Positions 1 to 10,978 of a stretch of 64,000 bases of DNA are shown piece by piece. Made by a program: the position numbers and the translations under genes. How positions within the stretch are numbered: position 1 is the first letter of the stretch; the number at the start of each line of letters is the position of its first letter. The stretch covers positions 48,340,807-48,404,806 of the forward strand of contig NC_091154.1 of the NCBI RefSeq assembly GCF_040958095.1, in the 5' to 3' direction. The DNA is from Procambarus clarkii (lineage: Eukaryota; Arthropoda; Malacostraca; Decapoda; Cambaridae). The notes under the pieces are model-generated. The model did no database searches, was not told the origin of the DNA, and saw only the letters and a list, made by a program, of their open reading frames with translations.

Positions 1-410
1 ATATGTAATTTATTTAATATTTTAAAATTATTCTTAGATTCTTATATAAATATTTAAAGAAATTTCTAAAAAAATTAAATTTTGTATATATCATCAGTTT
101 GCTTATTAATTTGTTTTTTAAATATATTTTTAATACTGTTAATTAAACATTTAGTTTCTTGTTGTTTTTAAAGAAATATTTTTATGTTTACTTTCTTCTG
201 TACAGAAACTTCAAATCATCTGTGGCTTTCATTTTCTATGTTGCTTTACAGGGGTAACTTCTCTGTTTGCAAAATATCTACCAACGAATCTTAATTCAAG
301 TTTTAAAAGCTTAAAGCTTACAACTACTGAATAGACTTATATTGGGAAAACATTTAAAATAAAATTGGATGATGTGACTTTCATAGACTAAATACATTGC
401 ATAATAATGG
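1..410. other. AT-rich stretch without a recognisable gene
   Basis: Very AT-rich sequence with no long open frame and no recognised repeat. I see nothing to annotate before the LINE tail that begins near 411. Confidence 0.6.
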
Positions 411-540
411 TTTTAGGCATTGTATGTACAATGCTATCTATCTATAAATTCATCAATGTTTGTATCACACCTTGTATGTATGTACTTTACCTGAATAAAC
501 ATTTGAATTTGAATTTTAATCTTAATTTTAATAACATTTA
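411..540 (+). mobile_element. LINE-B 3' tail fragment
   Basis: This short segment has the signature 3' end shared by the LINE-B copies in this window: a 'taggcattgtatgtac' block, then a 'tatgtatgta' block and the ending 'cctgaataaa' followed by short ATTTGA-like repeats. The same order is seen near 37400-37520 and 41540-41641. No coding part is left, so it is an extreme 5' truncation, which is usual for target-primed reverse transcription products. The exact 5' edge is not certain. Confidence 0.6.
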
Positions 541-554
541 TGATTTACAAGAAA

Positions 555-725
555 CTTGGGATCGGTAGTACAGTTGGATTCATTCCCGACTTACACTCCG
601 GAGTCCCAAGGCGGGACAGAAATGGTTGGAGACGTTTCCTGTCACCAAACTCGTCTGTTCACCCTGCAGTAAACAAGTACCTCGGAGTTAGGCAACTTTT
701 TATGTGTTGCCTGCTGTGGAAGCTC
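555..725 (+). mobile_element. Degenerate tRNA-derived SINE
   Basis: The block 'gggacagaaatggttgg', a 'cctgtcacc' block, a 'gttcaccctgcagtaaac' block and 'cggagttaggcaact' follow in the order I associate with a common decapod SINE body. A related, less decayed copy lies at 52890-53042. The upstream tRNA-like head is decayed: an A-box-like segment is visible near 563-580, but the B box is damaged. The small open frame here (540-758) is not a gene. Confidence 0.5.
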
Positions 726-934
726 AGTAGTTCATCCTTAAGGGGCCGGGACACTTAAAAACATTCGAATTTAATAAAAATTACTTGAAAATGTTATACA
801 AATGTCCAATTATTTGGCAACAGCGCCGTGAAAAATTTCATTCCAATATGTTATGAAATATATTTCATATGTATATTTGATGAAATCGTAAGAAGCTAGG
901 CCGCCATCTGACTGAAGATAATCAGGCCCCAGAG
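726..934. other. Unassigned sequence
   Basis: AT-rich sequence between the SINE relic and the Penelope-like fragment. It may be decayed upstream sequence of the Penelope-like element, but no conserved motif is visible. Confidence 0.3.
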
Positions 935-1285
935 GTGGAAAATCGGCCCCTAAGAGAAGACATTGTAGTGTATTATAAAAATACATTCAGTCAGGCTTAC
1001 AAGAAGGATGAGAAGGCGATACGAGACATAAATGACAGGAATTGCAAACCTTGCAGTAAAAACGCAAGGATGGGACCAATCATTTATTATAACAACTCTC
1101 GTACATCTTCCCTCATTATGATAAATAACATCTCGGCCTTCGCTGACAAACTGAGGTGTACCAATGTAGTGTATCATTACAAATGCAACTCTGGAGACTG
1201 TGCACTCGGAAATATAAGTTAAATTGGACACACGACGAATACATTGACCCTTCACCGTTCTCAACGAATAAGGGGGTTTAGGTGA
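935..1285 (+). pseudogene. Penelope-like element fragment, linker and GIY-YIG region
   Basis: The translation has the pattern seen just after the reverse transcriptase in Penelope-like elements: a 'YYKNTFSQAYKKDEKAI' segment, a 'RNCKP' segment, an 'IIYYNN..TSSLIMINNIS' segment, then 'TNVVYHYKCNSGDC'. The last part is the Cys-containing lead into a GIY-YIG nuclease. Right there an in-frame TAA (1219-1221) stands where the family has the Tyr of the YIG motif; the frame then continues with IGHTT. The RT core upstream and most of the nuclease downstream are missing. In intact elements the protein combines RT with a nick-making nuclease and integrates by target priming. This copy is a dead fragment. 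The assignment is from remembered family pattern, not a search. Confidence 0.6.
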
Positions 1286-1345
1286 ATCGTAGAGTGAGGT
1301 GTTCCCACGCGTATATATGTATAGATTTCTCCATGTGAAGAGACA

Positions 1346-1665
1346 CCCGGGAGACATCTCCCGTCACGCAGGGTGCAGTCGCACCTCCACAGGTCTCCAG
1401 TATCATCTATTGATACTGGTGATGGCTCATAAGGGCTACCACTTACGAGCTATTCATGCCCGTGCCACCTTTTGGGTGGCTTCATCTTCATCTTAACACA
1501 TTCATAAGGGAGACATCTCCCGTCATGCAGGGTGCATTCGCACCTCCACAGATCTCCAGTATCAGCTCTTGATACTGGTAATGGCTTAAAAGGGCCACCA
1601 CTTACGGGCTATTCATTCCCGTGCCACCTTTTGGGTGGCTTAATCTTCATCAATCATCAATCATG
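1346..1665 (+). repeat. Multi-hairpin cassette, two tandem units (5' of first LINE-H copy)
   Basis: Two tandem units of about 150 bp (1346-1496 and 1508-1661). Each contains a run of perfect or near-perfect hairpins in fixed order: GGGAG-acat-CTCCC, CAGTATCA-loop-TGATACTG, a TGGC...GCCA stem, CGGGC-loop-GCCCG and GCCACC-loop-GGTGGC, then a short 'atcttcatcaatc' run. A related pair occurs at 4157-4397, again directly before an RNase H-bearing LINE segment. This suggests a structured 5' region of that LINE, but it could be a separate repeat. Small open frames here are not genes. Confidence 0.6.
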
Positions 1666-1670
1666 TGAAG

Positions 1671-4155
1671 AAGTCTCTGACACTAATGCCCCCTTCACAC
1701 TGGATGAGCTCAATCGGGCTAAGAAAAACTCCAAGGATACATCCCCTGGAGCCGACAAAATAACCTATAAAATTATTAGAAACCTCGGCCCAGAGGGAGA
1801 CGCTGCATACCTAAGGTTAATTAATTTAGCCTGGACTTCTCAAACTAGACCTTCTGCTTCGAATAGAGCAGACATAGTGCCGATCCCAAAACCCAAAGAT
1901 CCAGCTAATCCCAGGCCCATCTCTCTTCAAAGCTGTGCAGCCAAGACGGCTGACAGAATGGCACTCAACAGACTGGAGTGGAAAATGCCTAAACAGCACC
2001 ATGATATGTATGCCTATAGAAGAGGGGTTGCCACAGTGGAATGTATTACAACTCTGTTAGCCCACATGAATGACAGACCAGGAATGCTGATATTCCTGGA
2101 CCTCGAAAAAGCCTTTGAACTGGCTAGCGCCCCAGCTATTCTCTGCTGCCTCATTGACAAAGAGGTCAGAGGCAACCTGCTCTCCTGGACCAAAAACTGT
2201 CTCATAAACAGAGAAGCAAGAGTAAAACTTCATGGCACAGTCTCTGAGTACAAAAGACAATAAAATGGTACACCGCAAGGAGGTATTCTCAGCCCTCTTC
2301 TCTTCAACTGTTTAATGGAAAGAATAATGAGGTTGAAACTCCCACATCACTGCAGGCTGCTAAACTACGCGGACGACTTTGTCATCATCATAAAAGAAAG
2401 GGATGCGGCGCGCCTTGCACCCAAATGCTTAGACTGCATCAGTAAAGAGGCAAAACAGATTGGGATCAAACTCAACCCCTCAAAGTCAAAGGCCATGTCC
2501 ATAAAAATAGCGAAGCCCAACATCCAACTCACAGTACAGGGTCAACCAATAGAATGGGTCGACACTTATCAGTATCTAGGAATCATCCTGGACACACATG
2601 AATTTCAATGCTGAGGTCACTTACTTGAGAGAGCGAACTGCGGCCCGGACGGCAATCCTCAGGTCGCTAACCTCCCTTTCTGGAGGAGCCAATCTGCAAG
2701 TCCTTCGCACATACTATGTACAGGCAGTCAGATCAGTGATCGATTATGCCGCACCTGCACTCACAAATCTATCACACCAACAGTGGAAAAAGCTTGAAGT
2801 TGCCCAAAACAATGCTATGAGAGCTGCACTGGGAGCCCCCATGTGGACCAGGCTTGAAACTCTTAGACTGGAGACGGGTTTGCCCTCTCTACAAGAAAGA
2901 ATATCACAAAGGACAGCTACAATTATCAGTAAGATAATTATTTCTTCTGATCCAATCCCAGTACGGCAGGCCTTGGTGGTTGGACTAGGCCAATACAATG
3001 GAAACTCTTGGGTTGCAAGAGCAGGAAAAGTCCTAAACAGACTACATTTAAAAAACATGATTCTTGATAGAGAGGGTGATCATCCACACCCAAATTACAC
3101 TCCTCTCGCGCCGTGGGAAGAGCCTACTTTCAAAATAGTAATAGAAAGCCTCCCAATGAAAAAGGCTGCCTATGATCCGACAATCCTAAGGCGCATAATA
3201 GAAGAGCAAATGTATAGCATAGCAGTAGCAGGAGCCACCCACATCTTCACAGACGGATCGGTGGACACAGAAAATGAGAGTGCTGGCGCTGCTCTTTGCA
3301 CGACCAGCGTTCAGGCATATTGGAGACTGGGAGGACTAGTATCATCAACCCAAACTGAGCTGTTTGCCATACAACAGGCATTCGCATATGTGATTGCACA
3401 AAACACTCAAAATGCAATCATACACACAGACTCAAAAGCTGCACTTCAAATACTAGGACAAAAACAGTGGAAAGATAATGTGGAAATAATTACCACCATT
3501 TTGTATCTTGGAGCAGTCGCTAAAGGCAAAGGACTCAGCATAACTTTAAACTGGATCCCATCCCGTATTGGAATCCCATTAAATGAAAAAGCTGATGAAA
3601 TTGCTAAATTGGCAACTCGTCATCCAGTGATACATAAAACAATTCAACCCAGCCTAGAGAACATAAAAAACATCATCACCAAAAAACTCTCACATCTCAA
3701 CAAAGCCGACCTACACCAGAGAATAGCTGAAGGTTCGCCATCTGCAACATGGTATCTTCAGGCAACCAAATTAGAAAGGTTAAATATCCCAAAAGGAATC
3801 CACAGGGAAATAGCAGTTAGGCTATATAGACTACGTCTAGGTTACAGATGCAACTGGGAGATTGGTGAACCCCGACAGAGAGAGTGCATCTTCTGCCAAA
3901 CTGTCACAGAAAAGCCATTACTTCACTATCTTCTGGAATGTGAAGCAACCAATGACCTTAGAAGAGCTTTAAGAGTTCCTGAATCATGCAGTGGCCACCC
4001 TGAAGCCATCAACACAGCCACTCTCCTGGTCAACAAAGGTGTCCAGCAGCTGGACACCCTCATAAAGACTGTGAAGCAGTATCCTCCCCCGCGATAACAG
4101 CTTGATGGTTAAATGCAACCTCAGAATACTGAGAAAAACAAAAACAAAAAAAAAT
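1671..4155 (+). pseudogene. LINE-H copy 1: reverse transcriptase plus RNase H (I/R1/LOA-type non-LTR element)
   Basis: A 5'-truncated non-LTR retrotransposon ORF2. It starts inside the pre-RT region; no endonuclease is present. RT motifs are visible: LDLEKAF near 2100, TPQGGILSP near 2270, and NYADDF near 2365. A complete RNase H domain follows, with catalytic residues in FTDGS (near 3250), TQTELFAI, HTDSKAAL and NEKADEIA. The C-terminus has a Cys/His knuckle (CIFC...H...C) near 3890-3945. Two lesions kill it: an in-frame TAA at 2261-2263 and a frameshift near 2600, after DTHEF. The final open frame runs to 4097 and is followed by an A-rich tail to about 4155. RT plus RNase H copies element RNA and removes the template. 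I cannot place the clade more finely without a tree. Confidence 0.85.
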
Positions 4156-4156
4156 T

Positions 4157-4397
4157 GTACCACTTACGGGCTATTTATGCCCGTGCCACCTCTTAGGTGG
4201 CTTAATCTTTATCAATCAATCTTGTAAGCCCCACGGGAGACATCTCCCGTCACGCAGGGTGCAGTCGCGCCTCCACAGATCTCCAGTATCAGCTCTTGAT
4301 ACTGGTAATGGCTCAAAAGGGCCACCACTTACGGGCTATTCATGCCCGTGCCACCTTTCGGGTGGCTTAATCTTCATCAATCAATCAATCTTGTAAT
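4157..4397 (+). repeat. Multi-hairpin cassette, half unit plus full unit (5' of second LINE-H copy)
   Basis: This is the same hairpin cassette as 1346-1665. A half unit (4157-4230, starting at the CGGGC hairpin side) directly follows the A-rich tail of LINE-H copy 1. It is followed by a full unit (4233-4390) with all five stems. Compensating differences between units keep the stems pairable, for example TTTCG against TTTTG in the last loop. It ends with 'catcaatcaatcaatc' before the second LINE body. Confidence 0.6.
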
Positions 4398-5056
4398 CAT
4401 ATACAGGCAGTCAGATCAGTGATCGACTATACCGTACGTGCACTCTCAAGTCTATCACGCCAACAGTGGAAAAAACTTGAAGTTGCCCAAAACAATGTTA
4501 TGAGAGCCGCACTGGGAGCCCCCATGTGGACCAGGCTTGAAACTCTTAGACTAGAGACGGGTTTGCCCTCTCTTCAAGAAAGAATATCACAAAGAACAGC
4601 TGCAATTATCAGTAAGATAATTATTTCTCCTGATCCAATCCCAGTAAGGCAGGCCTTGGTGGTTGGACTTGGCCAAAACAATGGAAACTTTTGGGCTGCC
4701 AGAGCAGGAAATGTCCTAAATAAATTATATTTAAACAGCATGATTCTTGATAGAGAGGGTGATCAACCACACCCAAACTACACTTCTTCCGCACCATGGG
4801 AAGAGCCTACTTTCAAAATAGCAATAGAAAGTCTCCCAATGAAAAAGGCTGCTTATGATCCAACAATCCTCAGGCGCATTATAGAAAAGCAAATGTATAG
4901 CATTGCAGTAGCCGGAGCCACCCACATCTTCACAGACGGATCGGTGGACACAGGATAGCCAGCAGAGTGCTGGCTCTGCTCTTTGCACGCCAGCGTACAG
5001 GCATACTGGAGACTGGGAGGACTAGTATCATCAACCCAAACTGAGCTGTTTGCCAT
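4398..5056 (+). pseudogene. LINE-H copy 2: RT thumb to start of RNase H, truncated
   Basis: Close relative of LINE-H copy 1. It matches from the copy 1 position near 2716 to the copy 1 position near 3370. The open frame 4419-4958 ends at a TAG just after the RNase H FTDGSVDTG segment, where copy 1 reads through. Homology continues in a shifted frame to 'gagctgtttgccat' near 5056 and then stops. Everything upstream (most of the RT) is missing, yet a hairpin cassette sits directly before it, as in copy 1. Confidence 0.8.
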
Positions 5057-5382
5057 TGCAGCGAGTTAATCTTATACTCGCTCCATTATCTCATTATCTT
5101 AATAGCATAACTAATTACAGAAGCTATAATTCTATCCCTATTTACAGGTAACGGTTTTTCCACCCTCCTATCTTACTGTGAGGTGTAGTAACAATCGACC
5201 CAAGACCTACAGCTTCGTTACAGAGCAGGCAGCAGACTACGACTTCATCCAGCTACAACGCTCTCCCACATAGAGCTCCGCGACTCCGGCCACACTCAGC
5301 TCTCTGCTCTGCTCCAGGCTTCGTCACAACGTCTACGACACTACTGTATCCAGGACTACTAAATAAACTCACTAAACAATAT
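5057..5382. other. Unassigned sequence between LINE-H and an LTR
   Basis: No open frame or recognised repeat. It ends with 'aataaactcactaaac' just before the LTR start at 5383 and might be the end of another decayed element. Confidence 0.3.
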
Positions 5383-6715
5383 TGTTACGACCCTGAGTTC
5401 TTCAATGAAAACCAGAGGTCAAAATTTTAACTAAATAAGCTACGTTAGAGTAGTAAATCGCAACTCGATGCGTCTTTGTTTGTATCTTCCTTGTCAGACG
5501 TAAGACTATTCTTGTTTCTCAAAGAGCATTTAAAGACTGAGCTGGGGGTTGATTATTAAATAATAACATAGGCACCAACTATGTTTACTAATACTCTAAT
5601 CAATTGTAAAGTAAACCTGAGTAAACTTGGTATAGGGCTGCGGTACGATTAGTTGAGCAGTCTGCCGGCAGCAGCCAGCTGGGGGGAAGGAGAGGGAGAC
5701 TCGATCTTTTTTTCTGAGCTGGCGTGGTGTGGACAGGATCCTCCTACCCTTCCTCTTCGTTTCCTTATTTCTGTGTCTTGTTCAAGATAAGTACCAACTG
5801 AGTTATTATTCCATGTCTGGCATACTCATGTTCTATGTGTAGAGTAGTATATTTTGTGTGTAGTAGGTGTTTTTAGAATTTGTATTACTAGTTATTCTAA
5901 AGGGGCTTCCATTGGAACCACGTGGTCCCCCTACCCTAAGCTGACTCTAAATTCAAGTTATTCAATAGTAGAACTTTACCCTAGCTTGTGTTCAGTGTAA
6001 AACCTTGTATCCTGCTTAAGTGGACCAAGGCTTTTAACGTAAGATAGTGTGGTAAAGTTATTATTGTTTTTGTTATTGGTGTGAATGTATATGGGGGGTT
6101 GTTAAGGGGTTACCTTGAGGTTACCTTGAGGTGCTTCCGAGGCTTAGCGTCCCCGCGGCCCGGTCGTCGACCAGGCCTCCTGGTTGCTGGACTGATCAAC
6201 CAGGCTGTTGGACGCGGCTGCTCGCAGCCTGACATATGAGTCACAGCCTGGTTGATCAGGTATCCTTTGGAGGTGCTTATCCAGTTCTCTCTTGAACACT
6301 GTGAGGGGATTGCCAGTTATGCCCCTTATGTGTAGCGGAAGCGAGTTGAACAGTCACGGGCCTCTGATGTTGATAGAATTCTCTCTCAGAGTACCTGATG
6401 CACCTCCGCTTTTTAACGGGGGCATTCTGCACATCCTGCCATGTCTTCTGGTCTCATGTGATGTTATTTCTGTGAAATTAATATTATAATAAATAAGTAC
6501 GTGAAGTAAGGGAGATTCAGTTCTTTCCTGTGTAGGAGATCTTTAATCAACCTCTAGACTGACCTTGTGCGTAGCCAAGTATTCAGCACTGCTTATAGTT
6601 TTATTTGGGGGCCGGGCCTTTTAGATCTCCCATTTTGATAACTCTTAATGCTTACTATTGCCCCTATATCCAGATAATACTAGGCCCCATAGTACAGACA
6701 CTCCTTTATTTAACA
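5383..6715 (+). mobile_element. Solo LTR of the Gmr1-like Ty3/Gypsy family, split by a LINE tail
   Basis: It starts with TGTTACGACCCTGAG and ends with TTATTTAACA, so the ends are TGTTA...TAACA like the LTRs at 8701-9670 and 9756-10705. The body follows those LTRs closely, and at 5383-6112 it is closer to the 9756 subtype (ACTAAATAAGCTACG block). A 374-bp LINE end (6113-6486) interrupts it at 'ggggtta/ataaataag', where the other LTRs are continuous. No internal region follows and no matching target duplication was seen (AATAT against AACAC), so it may be a rearranged remnant and not a clean solo LTR. Confidence 0.7.
6113..6486 (-). mobile_element. LINE 3' end fragment inside the LTR
   Basis: Read on the minus strand, this encodes the C-terminal end of a LINE RT protein: a 'GPRLFNSLP'-like segment, a 'FKRELDKHLQ'-like segment, then 'IPDQPGCDSYV' and a GC-rich end. 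The same terminal block recurs at 39733-39881 and, diverged, at the end of the LINE at 61222-62025. Heavy 5' truncation. The interruption is shown by comparison with uninterrupted LTR copies at 9430 and 10470. Confidence 0.7.
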
Positions 6716-8700
6716 AACACTCAAATCAAAAATCAAATCAAATCAAATGTTTATGCAGGTAAAGTACATACATACAAAGTGAGATACAAACATTGATGGA
6801 TTTATAGATAAAGCTAGTACATACAAAGCCTAAAGACAAGTGTTTATGCAAAGTGTTTCAGGCAGGAAAAACACTTAGACTGAAACTTAATACTAATTGA
6901 GATTAAAGTATAAATTGTGTTGAAAAAAAGAGGGGGGGAGGGAACATGGCAGAAAATAGCAAATTTACAATTTGGTCAACAAACAGCATTGTTTAAAAAT
7001 AGTATGACATGGGTTGACATTTGAGGGTGAGGTAGGTTACATGGAGTTAATTAGGTAGGACTTAGTTTTTATCTTAAACTGGTTGGGAGAGGTACAGTCT
7101 TTAACATGATTGGGAAGGTAATTCCACATTCTGGGTCCCTTGATTTGTAGAGCATTTCTAGTTTGAATAAGTCGAACTCTTGGAATGTCAAATAGGAATT
7201 TGTTTCTGGTGTAGTGCCCAAGGGTTCTGTTACAACCTTCTAGAAAGCTTTTAAGACCAGGATTGACATTACAGTTCAGCATTTTATATATATAAAATAC
7301 ACATGAGAGGATGTGCAGTGACTTATATCTAATATATTCAGAGATTTGAGTAAGGGTACCGAGTGATGTCTGGGGCCAGAGTTAGATATTGTTCTAATAG
7401 GAGCTTTTTGTGTTGAGTAATTAGAGGACGTAAATGATCTTGGGTACCAGAACCCCAAGCACAAATACCATAGGTAAGATAAGGATAGATGAGAGAGTAA
7501 TAGAGCGTCAACAGGGCAGGGCGATGTACATAATATCTGATCTAAGAAAGAATGCCAACAGTTTTTGAAATTTTTTTTTGACATTTTTAGAATGTGTCCC
7601 TGGAAATTCAGCATGTGGTCAATGAGAATGTCAAGGAATTTGCCATCTACTTTGTTACAAATTTGGGTATTGTTTATCCTGAGATTTATTTGATTTGAGG
7701 ATTTATTACCAAACAAAATATAGAAAGTTTTGTCAATGTTAAGGGTGAGTTTGTTGGCAGTTTGCCGAAGATGGACTTTATTTAGTTCAGTATTCACAGT
7801 GACATTTAGAGCAAGAGGGTCAGGACTGAAGAAGATGAAAGTTGTGTCGTCAGCAAATAGAATTGGTTTGAGGTGTTGGGAGGCATTTGGTAGGTCATTA
7901 ATGTAGATGAGAAAGAGGAGAGGGCCAAGTATGCTGCCCTGTGGAACACCGATGGGCCGGGCTAGGGGAGTAGAAGAACTCCCAGAACCCCATCAACCAG
8001 GTAATCAACCAGGTAGTGTCAGAGAAATTGAATTATTCACATAAACATACTGGAGCCTGCCAGTAAGGTAGGACTAAAGGTATTGAAGGGAATGACCTCT
8101 GACTCCATTATGATGTAATTTAAGAAGAAGGTTTTGGTGGTTGACAGTGACAAAAGCCTTACGTAGGTCCACAAATAACCCAACAAGAAATTCATTTTTA
8201 TCAAAAGCTGCAAGTATCAAGTTAATCATACTAATAAGTGCATCGTTAGTGCTTTTTTTTTGGATCTGAAGGCATATTGACAAGAGCTTAGTATATTGTG
8301 TTTGGCTAAATAAGAGTAAAGCTGTTTGTAGATTAGTTTTTCAAATATTTTTGGACAATTTTGGCAGGATTGATATAGGTCTGAAGTTGTTGGCATCAGT
8401 GAGATCACCAGTTTTATGGACTGGGATACTCTCGCTTATTTTTAGAAAATATCTGGAAAAGTTTGGAGTTCAAGTGACTTATTGTAGAGCAATGCAATGG
8501 CAGGAGCTAAAGATCTGGAGGCTTTTTTGTAAATTAGAGTTGCTATCTTCGCAAGGGGCACTAGACTAGGTCTTAAGGGAAAGGATTACCTCATTTACAT
8601 CAGTGGAATTAGCGGGCGTTAGGTACAGAGACTGTGGGTAGTTACCTGTAAGATAGTCCTGAACATTAGTACTGGAAGATGGAATATCATTAGCAAGGGA
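6716..8700 (-). pseudogene. LINE-B copy, decayed CR1/Jockey-type element
   Basis: Minus-strand LINE with its 3' end at the left (AAATC-type repeats near 6725-6750, 'gcctaaag' tail block). RT pieces are seen in several frames: the N-terminal part near 8226-8408 (IFEKLIYKQLYSYL), fingers near 8074-8283 (GLFVDLRKAF), and thumb to C-terminus at 7037-7797. Frameshifts, stops and an insertion of about 70 bp near 7950-8020, relative to LINE-B at 16595-17860, have destroyed the frame. It ends abruptly at 8700, where the Gmr1-like LTR begins, so that element probably landed in or next to it. Confidence 0.8.
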
Positions 8701-9670
8701 TGTTACGACCCTGGGTTCTTCAGTGGAAACCAGAGGTCAAAATTGAGTTATTAAACTTTCCTATAGTATAGCTGAACGCAACCCTATGCGTCATTGTTTG
8801 TATCTTCCCTGCCAGACGTAAGACTATTCTTGTTTTTCAAAGAGCATTTAAAGACTGAGCTGGGGGTTGATTATTAAATAATAACATAGGCTCCAACTAT
8901 GTTTAATAATACTCTAAACATTTGTAAAGTAAACCTGAGTAAACTTGGTATAGGGCCGCGGTACGATTAGTTGAGCAGTCAGCCGGCAACGAACCAGCTG
9001 GCTGGAGGCTGATCTGGACTGAAGCGGTCTTCTCTGGTTGCTGGCTGTGGTGAAAGGAACTCCCTCCTATCCTTCCTCTTCGTTTCCTTATTTCTGTGTC
9101 TTGTTCAAGATAAGTATATTGAGCACAGTATTATGCATGTCTGGCATACTCATGTCCTAGGTGTTTAGTAGTATACTGTGTGTGTAGTAGGTGTTTTTAG
9201 GGTTTATATTACAAGTATTCTAAAGGGGGTCCCATTGGAACCATGTGGTCCCCCTACCCTAAGCTGAATCTAACTTCAAGTTATTCAATAGTAGAGCTTT
9301 ACCCTAGCTTGTGCTCAGTGTAAAACCTGGTATCCTGTTTATGTGGACCAAGGCTTTTAACGTAAGGTAGTGTGGTAAAGTTATTATTATTATTGTTATT
9401 GGTGTGAGTGTATATGGGGGGCTGTTAAGGGGTTAATAAATAAGTACATGAATTATAGGAGTATCCCTTCTTCCTGTGTGGGGGTACATTGATCAACCCT
9501 TAGACTGACATATATGGTCTAGTAGCAAGGTATTATTACTGTGGATAGTTTATTTTGGGGGCTGGGCCTTTTAGCTCTCCCATATTTGATACTCTGTCTT
9601 CTAACTACCCTTACCCCTTAATAGTACCAGTTCCCCCATAGAAGCCCACCAACACAATTTATTTATAACA
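8701..9670 (+). mobile_element. 5' LTR of Gmr1-like Ty3/Gypsy element
   Basis: 970-bp LTR with ends TGTTA...TAACA. Directly downstream is 'agtggctggccagtccggg', the probable primer-binding site region. Its first 430 bp match the partial 3' LTR at 38891-39318 better than they match the second LTR at 9756-10705, for example in the GAGTTATTAAACTTTCC block. This suggests that 8701 is the true left end of the element. LTRs carry the promoter and polyadenylation signals; I did not identify a convincing TATA box. Confidence 0.8.
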
Positions 9671-9755
9671 AGTGGCTGGCCAGTCCGGGAGGAACATTAT
9701 AAGTGTAAAAAATTAGATTCTTGAGTGCCAAAACTAAAATTTTTCTTTTCCGCAG
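9671..9755 (+). other. Orphan leader copy of Gmr1-like element
   Basis: This is the same leader as at 10706-10795, including 'agattcttgagtgcc' and the end 'tttccgcag', but it runs straight into a second LTR that lacks its first 26 bp. Confidence 0.7.
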
Positions 9756-10705
9756 AAACCAGAGGTCAAAATTAAACTAAATAAGCTACGTTAGAGTAGC
9801 AAAACGCAACTCGATGTGTCTTTGTTTGTATCTTCCCTGCCAGACGTAAGACTATTCTTGTTTCTCAAAGAGCATTTAAAGACTGAGCTGGGGGTTGATT
9901 ATTAAATAATAACATAGGCACCAACTATGTTTACTAATACTTTAATCATTTGTAAAGTAACAATACGTTGCATAGGGGAAGATTTTTAATGTGCTTAGCT
10001 GCACGATCAATTAGGCTCCTTCTGGCACCACCACATGCGGGAGGCCTAAGCTGGTCGCTGGGAGCGTTCTTGTTTGGTGGCTGGCTGTGGTGAGAGGAAC
10101 CTCCTCTCCTTCCTCTTCGTTTCCTTATTTCTGTGTCTTGTTCAAGATAAGTATATACTGAGTACATTATTCAATCTCTGGCATACTCATGTTCTATGTG
10201 TAGAGTAGTATACTTTGTGTGTAGTAGGTGTTTTTAGAGTTTATATTACTAGTTATTCTAAAGGGGGTTCTATTGGAACCACGTGGTCCCCCTACCCTAA
10301 GCTGACTCTAACTTCAAGTTATTCAGTAGTAGAGCTTTACCCTAGCTTGTGTTCAGTGTAAAACCTTGTATCCTGCTTATGTGGACCAAGGCTTTTAACG
10401 TAAGGTAGTGTGGTAAAGTTATTATTATTATTATTATTGTTATTGGTGTGAATGTATATGGGGGGCTGTTAAGGGGTTAATAAATAAGTACATGAATTAT
10501 AAGAGTATCGTTCTTCCTGTGTAGGAGATCTTGATCATTCCCTAGACTGACCTTGTTGTGTAGCCAAGTAGTCAGCACTACTTCTAGTTTCCATGGGGGC
10601 CGGGCCTTACTGATCTCCCCAAATAGATACATCTTTATTCTGACTGACCTTACCTCTTAATAGCACTAGTTCCCCCATAGCAAGCCCACCATTTTATACA
10701 TAACA
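9756..10705 (+). mobile_element. Second tandem LTR of the Gmr1-like element, missing its first 26 bp
   Basis: It matches the LTR from the AAACCAGAGG block onward and ends TAACA at 10705, followed again by the leader. It belongs to a different subtype (ACTAAATAAGCTACG) from the LTR at 8701. The LTR-leader-LTR-leader order suggests recombination or template switching between two related elements, with a short match at the junction (GCAG/AAACC). Confidence 0.75.
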
Positions 10706-10978
10706 AGTGGTTGGCCTGACCGGGAGGAACAGTAAATGTAAAAAATTAGATTCTTGAGTGCCAAAACTAAAAATTCTTGTTTTCCGCAGAACGGTTGTGT
10801 GCTAGCCTAGGGTCCAGCTCATCTAGCAAAGGACATTCTTGCACTGACTGGACACCCAGCTGGATCCCTTCACGATTAAGGTTAGTGTGGCCTTGTGTTA
10901 GGGGCCGTGCAAATTTTTGTTTTTTTCCAATTTTTATTTTTTAATTTTTTCTTTGGCTGGGAGCTAAAATTATTAGTG
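10706..10978 (+). other. Leader of Gmr1-like element
   Basis: Untranslated leader between the second LTR and gag. It opens with 'agtggttggcctgaccggg' (primer-binding site region) and contains 'tttccgcag', which resembles a splice acceptor. The gag ATG is taken at 10979 because the upstream open frame has no earlier useful ATG in a coding-like context. Confidence 0.6.

Noticed and set aside
1299-1670. Small proteins in the hairpin cassette
   Set aside because: Frames are short, differ between units, and the conserved feature is stem pairing, not codons.
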